Positions 12,601-23,259 of a DNA stretch of 64,000 nt are shown piece after piece. The position numbers were made by a program, and so were the translations under genes. The notes under the pieces were generated by a model. It was not told the origin of the DNA. It was given only the letters and a program-made list of their open reading frames with translations, and made no database searches. Position 1 is the stretch's first letter. Each line of letters starts with the position of its first letter. Source of the DNA: Chionis minor (Eukaryota; Chordata; Aves; Charadriiformes; Chionididae); assembly GCA_013398295.1 (NCBI GenBank), contig VZSF01006711.1:186001-250000 (forward strand). The letters run 5' to 3'.

Positions 12601-15024
12601 GGACTCTGCATCTCAGACCTTGCTGTTTTGCTACCCATTTGAACTTTGTCTCTGTATTAAGCTGCACATCTTTGATTCACCAGCCTTCCTGGGAAGTTTC
12701 CAAGGCTTCTTGCTTCTAGGCTTATGCCATGGCAGCATTCCTGTTCCCAGCCAGAAAGATTTTGGAGTACAGAACAAGGTGAAGTTACACAACTTGTATT
12801 AAAATAACACCACAGCAACAAGCTCTACTTTTTCCCCTCTCAAAGACAACCGCTCTGTTCACTTCCAGCAGAAAGTCTTGCTTAAGTTTTCTGGCTGCAG
12901 GAGCCTGAGCCTCTGGTGTTAATCACCAGCCCTCTCCAGCCATGGATTTCAGCCCCTTGCTATGTCTGGCAGTTCACACAGTAAAGCGGCAGGGATTTTT
13001 CGTGACCACTCAACTGCTCTGCTCAAGTTCCCTGAATATTGCCCTGACTGGGACCTGAGCCACCTTCTTTACATGAACGTGGGCCCCCAGAAGTGTCCTG
13101 TGCAGTGGTGGCCGTGAACAGCACACCGAGCCAAGACAAGCATTGCACTGGCTTGGTCGTGCAGCACATCAGGGACAGGCTGGGTCCAAAGGGAATAATT
13201 TTCTCCCAGTAAAACACAAGGAAGCTGAAAGACTTCAGCAACAAAACAACACAATAAAAAAGAAGCAAGATTTATCTCGCTGCTGTTGCGCAAAAACAAT
13301 GCAGCCTCTGCACAAAACAGCTGCGAGTATCCACTGGGTTGCACAAAAGATGTCCTCGTTTTCTTCTCTTTTTTTCTTCTTTCCCATGCAGCTGTTTCAC
13401 TTAAACTCTGCACAGCTTGTGCCTTTCAAAGCACCCAGCTCGGCCCAGCTCGCTTGCTTGTGAGGCGTTTCTCAGCCCTCCCTCCACCACCAGCTGCTTC
13501 CCGTACACAGACCAGCACATTCCCCAGAACCGCAGCGTTAACTGGGCTGTTGCTTACGTGAGCATCATGTTACCAGCATTTGCAACGGGACTACTGGCAC
13601 CTCAGCTGTCGCTGGCTTAAAATAAGCAGAGTTGCTAGGTCTGATGGTTCTGCATCTTGCTGTGACAGTGGTGTATTAAAGAAAAGGTCCCAACAAGGTT
13701 TTGATTCTGTTCTCAGCAAAACGCTGCAGAAGAGCTAAACTTAGACATCATTTAATCACAGCTTTATAGACCTCTTAAAGCACCATGAAAGAAATACTTT
13801 CCATAGTCAAGGTAGTGCATTTTATTACGCTCATCCAACAGCATAACAGCTTAACGCTAGGTTAATGGAACTTATGGTAGCACTGAAAGAATAAAAATTG
13901 CCAACCAGCAAAAAGAATCCTAAATCTCTGTTTTTTCAGAAGCCAGTGAAAGTTGTACAACCTTAGATTTGACCTAAGGAACAGAGTTGCAAAAGCAAAA
14001 GCCATCTGAACTACAAACTTCTCCGGAGAGCCCAAAATCATGCTGAGCGCAGTGGGTGTTCTTGGGCATAGATTTGTCTTTCTTTCACCGCGTAATAAAG
14101 AGCTCACAATGAAAAGTGCATTTCCTCTCTTTTATATCACAGTGGTGGGTAACAATTCCCCACCAAGCATGGAGCAGATTTCTAGCGCAAAACTTAAAAT
14201 AAATACATTAATTCCCTCTCCATTAAAATATGCCAAAAAGACTTTTCTTTCATGGACACATTTTAAATGAGCACACTTCATGGGAACCATTAATTGCTGC
14301 AGCAGTACACGAGGAATTTGGAGAAATCTGCTTGTTCTTGGGTAGGCCACATGGTGACCTGGAGACTTTTGTAGTTAGAGGCATAAAACCCCACAGCTTT
14401 GTATCCTTTCTGTGTCCCTCTCTCCATTGCAAAGCATATACCTACTCAGGCACCACACCTGGAGCCCTGTGCCAGAACACCCAGAGTGACTGAATTTCCA
14501 GAAGCGAAACAGAGGCACACAGCACAGGGAAAGCAGTCCTTACCTTCTGGCTGAGTCCTGGTTCAATGCTGAGACACAGAAGTGTCGCCATGGTGTCCTT
14601 CCTAACCATTCCTGCCCACGACCTTTAACTGCCGATGCCTCTCCATCCCAGTTCCTCCTTAATCCTCCATCTCAGAGTTGAATCTCAGCTCCCCCCTCCT
14701 CCAGTCCCACATAATCCTCTCCTCGGCCCCTAAAGAACCCAAAATCTATGATCCAAACTATCCAAACCACCTCAGATGCATGCCAGAGCTACTCCTGTCC
14801 TCCCACTCTATCCCAGATAACATCACTGTTTCCAGCATCTGGACCCAAATTCATGCGTGACCAAACAAATGAAACTCTGGGCAGCCAGCCTGAGACACTG
14901 TGACGGTGTGCTCCCCCCCTCCCCAGCCACCACCTCGTCTTTATCTCCTGTCACCCTGCCCAAGCGATGACCACCCGTGGTGCTCACAGTGGGTGCCTGT
15001 AGCTGTGGTGGTGGCATCAGGGCT
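9648..15024. other. No gene recognised
   Basis: About 5.4 kb without a recognisable gene or named repeat. Reading frames overlap on both strands and look like chance. A purine-poor stretch (mostly C, T and A on the plus strand) lies at about 14620-14860. No RNA gene is seen. Confidence 0.5.
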
Positions 15025-15628
15025 CAACATGGTTTCGGGGAGACAGACAACAGCGCAATAGCCAAGGGCTAGCTTGAGCAACACTGGTTCTGTGGTCAAT
15101 ATGAGAACCTGACTATCGGTCAATCGTCTTACCCCTGTAAATAGTGAACACTCTTTGAGCTCTCCTGAACGGCAGCGGCTGCACGCCAGGATCTCCCCTT
15201 GAGTAGGGACGCCCTCAAGGATACTGCTCCAGGTTCAGAGATTCCTTGCCACAACAGACCCTTGGTCAGTGACTAACAGCACGCTGAGCTTTGAAATCTC
15301 AGCTAAGTGATAGAAAGGACTGATTGCGCATATATAATCCTTTAGACATAAACCGCTGACCAAGTCTAGCACTAGGATTGGACCCGGCCGCACCCCGGCT
15401 CCTCTCTGAGATGGAGTTTAGGAAGCCAGAGGGTCCTCTCTGAACCCTTCACTCAGCAGGAGGGTCTCCCTGACTCTGTCCCCTATGCAGTAAATGACCA
15501 AGTGCGCCTTGACATCTCGAGTCTCGTTAAAATACTGTGGCATTTACCATCAAACTTTGTTAAATCCTTGTTTTATATCAATAAATGCATTGCTGCTTCT
15601 CTCGACAAGTGAAGTGCAGCGACAGACA
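15025..15628 (+). mobile_element. Endogenous retrovirus solo LTR (probable)
   Basis: It starts at a decayed terminus reading caacatggtttcgggg, comparable to the tgttatggttt start of the other LTR. It contains a TATATAA at 15331-15337 and ends shortly after a canonical polyadenylation signal, AATAAA, at 15580-15585, followed by tgcattgctgcttctc. A promoter-like box about 250 bases before an AATAAA near the 3' end is the expected layout of an LTR read on the plus strand. The internal text matches my memory of a dispersed avian ERV LTR family. There is no gag, pol or env sequence on either side and no second copy in the window, so it reads as a solo LTR. The end points and family name are not certain. 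Confidence 0.55.
15580..15585 (+). terminator. Polyadenylation signal of the LTR
   Basis: AATAAA sits about 40 bases before the inferred LTR end. It is the expected position for the R-region poly-A signal. Confidence 0.45.
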
Positions 15629-16904
15629 CTACCACCAGCTCAGCTTCCCCAGCTGCTTCCTCCTCTTAGGAGCAGAATGGTCACGGTCTCCTTTATGGCC
15701 ATAAGGACAGTTTGTGTAAGAAGGGGACTTGAATTCTAACATACTTGGCTTGCAACTAACGTCCCCAGCCCTGTGGCTTGCTGGGAATGAGTGCCACTTG
15801 GCTCCCCCCTGCCGTGACATTTACTGAGCACTGCAGGAATGCACGGCAGAGCTCTGGGTTCAGCTACACTCACCAGGCTGCGCAGGAGGCGGGAGAAGAC
15901 ATTTCTAATTGTGGATTCCTGCAGAAGGTGGAAAGGAAGGGAGGAGAGCAGGGAGAGACCAGAGCTTCTGCCCAGTTCCAGCAGTGCAAGGCAGTCCCAG
16001 CTTTGTCTTCACCTGGTGGTGAGCACTGTGGAGCACAAAAGGAATTCAGTTCTGACGTGAAGGATGCTGTGCTGGGCTATCATGATGCTAGTGTGTCGTG
16101 CTATCTATGTAAGCAAAAGCCCTTTACAGACCAGGGGATGCCTGTGGGAACCCTTCTTTCTGTTGAAGCCATCTTCATTCTTCCCCACCAGTGCAGCCCC
16201 CTACAACCAGCCTAACTACAGCTCTCTTTGTGTGGTGGTTGCTTTTGGGGGGTTTTTGCAGGGGGTAAATTTGAGCCAGCCAAGCCCTTCTATTCAGGAC
16301 GCGTGATCTGCTCAGTAATTAGTAAACACTGCTTGGCAGGGCAGAGGGTTGGGCTGTTGCAGCCACCTGGCTCCTGGCAGGAAGGGATTTTACACCTCCG
16401 GGCTGTGTTCCCCGCGTCCCAGTGAGCAGCCGGGCCGGACGCTGAAGTCTGTGGGCAGCCCACTCTCCCGACAAGCAATGCAGATCGAGGCCCGGGGGAC
16501 GCGAAGAGAGCCCCGTTAGTACTTCTGTTGCCCCAAAATATACAGAAAACAGGTAAATGTTTGCGTGAAGATGATCGTTCCTGTGGGTTGGTAGCATCTG
16601 TCAGCAGAAGCCAAACCACAGCCATAAAGAACAGAAGTGCCTGACCCCTTTTCTCCTGTTGTTTTTAATTTTGTCCTGTTTTCCCGGACAGCAGGAATCA
16701 GCTTTACTTTTTCCCATACATGAGCAGCATAAAATTTGGAAGGATGATGCTTGCCACCCAGCTGAGTTCCTGTATCTGTGGTGTGGTCATGGGTTATGTT
16801 CACCTTCAAATTACAGAATGCCAATGAGAAGCAGGGCTCTGTTGCGCTAACAGTAAGAAACAAAGCCTGTCATGCAGAGTTTACAACCGATATCTGAGAG
16901 AGAG
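15629..16904. other. No gene recognised
   Basis: Mixed-composition DNA with overlapping frames on both strands (for example 145 codons plus at 15778-16215 and 115 codons minus at 16516-16863). No domain is recognised. Confidence 0.5.
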
Positions 16905-17110
16905 TGAATTTACCATTTTATAGACTAGAAACAGAGACCTAAAGAGCCTATTTAAAGCATATTTAAGCTCCAGGAAAGACTCTCCTTGACTTCCCCAGGT
17001 TTTGGATCGTTCTCAGGGAAATTAAGCAAGTTGCCAAAATTCACACAGTGGGTTTGTAGAAAAGCCAGAAATCAAAAGCTAGATTTGCCGAGCTCCAGCA
17101 TTCGTACTCA
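16905..17110 (-). mobile_element. MIR-like SINE, antisense, interrupted
   Basis: Two blocks on the plus strand resemble the antisense MIR core. accattttatagactagaaa (16912-16931) matches the segment usually read as cccattttacagatgaggaa. aagcaagttgccaaaattca (17023-17042), followed by cacagtgggt, matches the usual aagtgacttgcccaaggtca followed by cacagc. They stand in the correct order but about 75 bases of unrelated sequence separates them. No conserved ends are visible. MIR is an ancient amniote tRNA-derived SINE, so strong divergence is expected. The assignment is by eye. Confidence 0.45.
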
Positions 17111-20100
17111 AGCCAGCCCGCTGCTGGAGGTGCTGGAATGGCAACAACAATCTGCTCGAGTGTGAAATTCTAGCTGCCAACCTGGCACTGCTTTTATTTC
17201 TCTTGACCTATTCAATTGCTCAGATCCAGGATTTTCCTTGAGCAGAAAAGAATTACAGAGAAGAGTCGGCATCATCGCTGGGCAGGCACTAGCACGTCCG
17301 TGGTAATTCATTAGCCACAGAGAAAGGGAAAGAAACTCATTTTCAGGAACCAAGACATATATTTGGGTCACCAGGGTGCTTAATGGCGAAGCAAGGACGC
17401 AGCTTTACGCAGCTGAGGTACCCAACTTTCCGGGTCGTGAACTCTATGGTGCTTTCACCTTCCTGAAGGCTGCATCCCGAGGATATTTGCTCTCCTGCTT
17501 GACAACCATGAGGATACCTAGTCTTAAGTGGTCAGCAGCCCCTCTGCCTGCTCCGGTGACCTCACTCCCAACAAGAGAGAATAAGGTGAGGGGCACTGCC
17601 CAGAAAACATATTAATTTCATCACACCAATTAAGCCTTAGGATTTCCCTCCTCTTTCATCTGCAAGTGAGTTTGGCATTGTTTTGTTTGTTTGTTAGGCT
17701 TCACGTTCTAGCAAGGGGGCTTTCCCTAAAGAAAAGTAGTTACTGCCCTGGACAGTGGATTATTTGGAATCGCTTCATATATCAGAAAAGTGCAGCCTTC
17801 TCTGCAGCAGTTTAACAGCAGGGGCCAGGAATGAAGACAACTGCACCCAGTGAAAACTGCAAAGAAATCTGTATATACATATGCACATACAGACGTTTGA
17901 TTTTGGCTAAAGTATTACAGTCAGTTGTTAGAAAAGCATCACTAAAGGTTTTCTGATTAAAAGTCCTTCAGTTTTGGATCTGATAAAAGCATCTTCTGGA
18001 GGGAAGGCAAGGTGGTGAATCTATTTGAAGCAGCAAATTTGAAAACAGATATTCTGAGGGGTTTTATTTAAAGATCTTCTTGCCACTGTTCTAGGCTCTG
18101 AAGATCTATTTTTATGCCTTTGTTTTCATTTGAAAGAGAACACATTATTCCAACTGCCCTATGCCTAGCAAAGATGATTATGAAAAAGAAAAGAAATCTG
18201 CATTTCCTTCTCCTCTTAGCCAAGGAATTTGCATGTTATAATAATGGGTGTAAATTTAACAGATTTTAACAAAGCAGAAAGCCCAGACATCTGCTGAATG
18301 TGGTGGTATCTCCCCCACACAGCCTTGCCTTGTATGGAGGATGCAAGAGATCAACAGGAGCACTTGAGAAAGGGCACATTTTTGCAGAGAGTGTGTTGAG
18401 ATTTGAAATGATCAAATGCTTCAGAATCCCAGCCCTGCTTCGTCATTATAGGTCTTTAATCCTGATTTTCTAAAGACCTGGGCCACATCAGTGATTTCAA
18501 CCACTGCTCAGAGCCCTGCCATGCCAAGCTCTAGGGATGTCAAAGTTTTAATTTGAATGTGGCTGCCCAGTGGAGAGTCGTATTTAAGACACAGCTTTAA
18601 AATCAGTTGTTTGTATGGTGTGTACCACATGCGCCTTATTACTAGTGAGTCCAATGCTATATTACAAGTTTTATTTTAACATCTCATGTTTTCGTCTCTG
18701 TGGCCAGCAGGAATTTAGTGTATGTAATGAACGGCAAATATTACTAAGCAGTACGATGCTCCTACACAAAACAGCATCTTAACCTCATCAGGACCTGCCT
18801 GCTGTCCACCAGGCCCCGCAGAACAGCTGGCTCAGGCTTGGCAGAGATTCACACAGCAGGAGTGGGAATGATTTTTTTTCTTCTCCTAGAGAGAGAACAA
18901 AACCATGAATTTACCTGAGAATGGGAATAAGCAGCAGGTTACTCAGAGTCCTGAGAGAGCAAATACTTGTCTTTGCTGTTTCCCAACACAGGAACAACTT
19001 TAAAAAAAAAAAAAAAATATCAGTGAAATATGAAGTGTCCAACTCAGGAGGAGACTGTTTTCTCCCAAATGATAGCAGCTCGGTGAGAGTCTCAGGGATC
19101 ATCCTCATCAAGAGGATGCCCAAGGCTTTGAACTCAGGAAACAAGAAGAGGCTTGATATTTTAATAAAGTGTGAATATTCAACACTAAAGAGATTTTTTT
19201 TTAAAAAAATAATATTAACTCTTGTTTACAAGATGTAAACAGACCTCGACTTCTTAAATGGAGGGTTGAGGACTTTATGCAGTTGCTTTAGACTCACACA
19301 TAGAGCGAGGGAGCCTTAGACTTTCCTCTTTTGCATAAGAAAAAGATGAAACTGAAGAAGTCTCAGGAGTTACCAGATTGGGCCAAACCCATTTCTGGCA
19401 AAACCAGGCAAGAGCTAGATGAGGTGATAAGAGCTAAAGGTGATAAGAGGCAAAACTGCTGAGCAGAATCAATATTGAACCAGGGTGCAGCACCACGATA
19501 ATGTGTCTGGTTGGTGTCAGCACACACCCCAGCATACAACCTCTTTAAATGTTATTAGATTTCTTTCATGGGGAGTAAATCAGTCCAATAAAGTATCTCA
19601 GTGAAGAAAAGGGAAGTAAAATGTGACTCAGTGTGAGCTTGTCACCAATAGATGCAAGAGAAGAAAAAATGGTCAATATTTGGAAAGAAATAATTTTTTC
19701 ACCAAACGTGCTGTTTTAGAATAACCAAACCTACATGGACTTCCACTGCATCAGCAGCTAGTCCTGTAAGAAAAAGCGAAGGGGGATGGACGCGTTGATG
19801 TTATGTTTCAAGTTTTTCTAGATTAAACATTTTGATTTTTCTAAAGTGGTTCAAACAATGTTCTTACATTTGACAGACAGTGTCTGAAAAAAAGTACTGT
19901 ATCTGCTCCAGTTTGAAATGTATGCTGTCAGTAAGGCAAGAGAAGAATAGTTTCTGTTTGTCTCCATCTAAAATACTCAGGGTTTGGGCCACAGAGTTAA
20001 AATGCCAGCATCTCAGAGAAGTACAGTTAAAAGAGAAGATAGGGAGGATTTTCAGAGGAGTTTAGCACTTGCCTTGTCCTCTCCAAATACTCCCTTGCAA

Positions 20101-20300
20101 AGCTGACCATCTGTGAGAGCACAGCTGGATAAAGAAGTGTTTCTATACCGTCTACTACTCTATCTACAATGTGGTCTGTCGAGAGAAGCCTCCATGCACA
20201 CACTTTTTATTCCATGATGTTAATATGCCTCAGTTGTCCTAGAACTCAAAAGACCTACAGAGACAAATTGTTCCTTTCATATGGCCAGGCAGTTTTTAGG
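17111..20300. other. No gene recognised; contains poly-A and T/A tracts
   Basis: AT-rich DNA with A16 at 19002-19017 and a T9/A7 palindrome at 19194-19209. No coding evidence; frames are short. Confidence 0.5.
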
Positions 20301-20722
20301 ATCATAGAATCGTTTAGGTTGGAAAAGACCTTTAAGGTCATCGAGTCCAACCATTAATCCAACACTGCCAAAACCACCGTTAAACCATGTCCCCAAGTGC
20401 TACATCTACACGTTTTTTAAATACCTCCAGGGATGGTGACTCCACCACTGCCCTGGGCAGCCTGTTCCAATGTTTGATAACCTTTTCCATGGATAAATTT
20501 TTCCTAATATCCAATCTAAACCTCCCCTGGTATAACTTGAGGCCATTTCCTCTTGTCCCATTGACTGTTACTTGGGAGAACAGATTGACCCCCTGGCTAC
20601 ATCTTCTTTTCAAGGAGCTGCAGAGAGCAAGAAGGTCTCCCCTCAGCCTCCTTTTCTCCAGTCTGAACAACCCCAGTTCCCTCAGCCGCTCCTCAGGAGA
20701 CTTGTGCTCCAGACTCCTCACC
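20301..20722 (-). mobile_element. CR1 LINE, 5'-truncated, bird J-type 3' end
   Basis: The plus strand begins atcatagaatcgtttaggtt, the inverted 3' terminus of avian CR1. It continues through gacctttaaggtcatcgagt to a block ending in ctgggcagcctgttccaatg, and then into the ORF2 C-terminus up to about 20722. Length is about 420 bases, a typical 5'-truncated insertion. The ORF2 tail is still open on the minus strand, which suggests moderate age. A/T-rich sequence follows the truncation point. No target duplication is visible, which is usual for CR1. Confidence 0.95.
20380..20722 (-). pseudogene. CR1 ORF2 C-terminal remnant, frame intact to its native stop
   Basis: About 114 codons read without interruption on the minus strand, from [17 protein letters not shown] through [15 protein letters not shown] and [10 protein letters not shown] to VDVALGDMV and a stop. 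That stop is where CR1 ORF2 normally ends. In the complete element this protein carries an endonuclease and a reverse transcriptase. Only the extreme C-terminus remains, beyond the polymerase motifs, so there is no activity. The open frame extends a little upstream of the CR1 boundary by chance. Confidence 0.85.
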
Positions 20723-23223
20723 AAAATAAAAAAAACCTCAAAATAAAAACTCAGTTTGTATTCCAAAACTGACCAACAGAAGCACTGTAAAAAAGTGGAA
20801 TTCTCAAGTCTGCCTCACATGTCTCTACAGCCTTGCTTATGTTTCAGACAGGAACTCTGCAACTAGAGAATATAATTTTCCTGCAAGAGCATCCCCAGAC
20901 AACTTCCCATACCAGCTCACGCTACTCAGTGGTCCCTAATCCTTCTTGCTCTCCCGTTTTCTCCTTGTACAACAGACAGAATTTATCTGGGGAGAAGGAA
21001 GCCAAACCCCTGTGAGTGCAGGTCTTGTTATAGGTCAGAGAAATGTGCATTAGAAGGCAGACAAAATTTGTTCTGCACTACCACTGTGTACACACGGTTG
21101 GGAAAGCCTGGTCCTGGGGAGGGGGATGTTTAACATATCCCTTCCAAGCTCAGCCATCCTTGTCCCCTCTGAAGCCCATCTTTGCAGCTGAGCCCTGATG
21201 CTTTCCAGAGCACAGAGATTGACAAGAAAGATCACAACTCACCGTCTCCTGCAAAAGCCTGGAACTCCTTCTCTTGACTTTCAAACAGGCTACTTTCAAA
21301 GTAGAAAACTTTAAAAAAGCTGATGGAGCACAACTTAAATGATTCATATCTTCCAGTTAGGCAGGTTGGATCTGGGCTTCAAAACGAACCTGCTGCTGGT
21401 CCTCTCCCACTCCTCTCCTGCTATTTCACAGCTGGATAATCAACAGAAACCAGAGCTCAGTGCAGAAATGGGACTGTGATGGTGAGAGAAATCAATCTAC
21501 AGGAAATCCAGGAAGGAAACTGTGTTCCCAGAGGTGAGAAGAGCAAGGAGCCTTCTCATGGAAAAGAGAAAACAGGGACTGATTTAACAAGGTGCATAAA
21601 TTGCAAGCACAGCAGTAAGGGGCCAGAGCAGAATCTCACAGCAAGAGAAGCAGCAAAGGCAGCTCTAGGGACTTGGAGACCACTTTCAGTCCTGGAGCAG
21701 GACAGCAGTATCAGACACTCTCAGGACACACACCTGTGAGCCCCACTATGCTCTTGCCACACTCCTCCAGCCACCAGCTTCCACCTGCCCAGCAGAGCCC
21801 AGCAGGGCAAGCCCTGCAGCATGACCGCCTACAGGCTGGGGGCAGGGAGGGCGCTGAGTGTGAAATACAGAATTAAACAAATGCTTCCCCCATCCATGCA
21901 GCACGGAGCTCTGGCTTTTCCCCAGGCGTTGTCAGGAGTCACTTTGTTCCTCCCATCCTTTTCCTGAGGTTGTTCCAGGCTGAGGACGTGTTTTCTCTTG
22001 TGCAGATACACCTGGCAGCTGCACGCGGAGGGGTGGGGAGTTCCTCAATCGATAGCGTCAGTTTGCGTGTTCTCTCTGAGTGCTCTCGTGTAGCTCAGCT
22101 TCACCCTGAGAGAACAGCATTGCAGAGCCTCTCATTCAGCTTCTGAAGGAGGGGAAACCAGAGACTCTTCAGTATGCAGAATAAAGGGAGATTATACAGG
22201 AGAAAATGAAATGAGAACGCCCCAGAGCAAAGGAAGGAGGTTGAGATCTTCAGGGGCCAGAGAAGAACCAAGACAGAAAAATCATTTGACTCTCTGAAGG
22301 AAGCTACCATGTCTTTGGATACACAGATGTCTTATTTAATACTACAACTGTAGTGGCCATCCTGGTTCGAAACAGGGACAACAGAGACTGCAAGAATTTG
22401 TAGAACAATAAAAGGCCGAGAAAATACTCGTAAGTGTCAACTAAAACAAGATCATTGCTCAAAAAGAAGCAAATAATTTCATTGTCAATATTTTTATTTA
22501 AAGCAAGGAATGGGTGAACGCCAGTATATTAGAAAAATTGAAGAGTTCTGCTGATTAATTTCCCCAAAGATAACAGCCCAAGTGGGAATGCTAAAGGATG
22601 CAAAAGGAACCCAGAGACTGTTCCTGTCTCTTGTCCCAAGTGAGTTTGAGCACAATCAGTGCTCACCAAGACAGTTGAAATCTTAAGATTTGAAAGCAGT
22701 CTTGACATTTACATTAACAGAGAATACTCAGAGGCATCAATTACAACCACAGTATTGTGGAAGGGGTATTCAACTTTGTTCATCAGACCTGAATCTAATT
22801 GTTAATCATTAAAGACAGGGAAGATATTATGTGTGGGCGAGTTCTTACATACCTGCTTCCATTAAGTTCTCATACTTTGCTCTGAAGCAGCTAATTTTGG
22901 TTTTAAATCACAATGTAAATCTAACAAAGAAGGGTCTGATCCAGCCTGACAATTCTTATGTTCTTTCAGTGGTTACATTAATTTGCGAGTCACCTCTTAA
23001 AGTTGCATCCTTGTCCCCGGACAGATCCTTTAGCTATAACCATTAAGCAAATTATTCGTGACCAGCACCCAGTGGGAAAGTCAGCCCTTCACCTTTGCTC
23101 AGTTACGCTGTATTCAGTCCACTTCCATTAATAAACATTTGATTTCAGTATTGCCATCTAGTTTGTTTTTAAGAAAAGGGAAGTCTAAAGTGGGACGTAC
23201 AGAGGTCTTCCTATTCTGCTTGC

Positions 23224-23224
<1 letters not shown>
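20723..23224. other. No gene recognised
   Basis: Unique-looking DNA of mixed composition. The frames at 21476-21739 and 22101-22310 are short and lack recognisable motifs. Confidence 0.5.

Positions 23225-23258
<34 letters not shown>
23225..23258. repeat. Poly-T/poly-A perfect palindrome
   Basis: Nineteen T are followed directly by fifteen A with no spacer. The tract can fold back perfectly over fifteen base pairs or form a cruciform. Confidence 0.95.
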
Positions 23259-23259
<1 letters not shown>

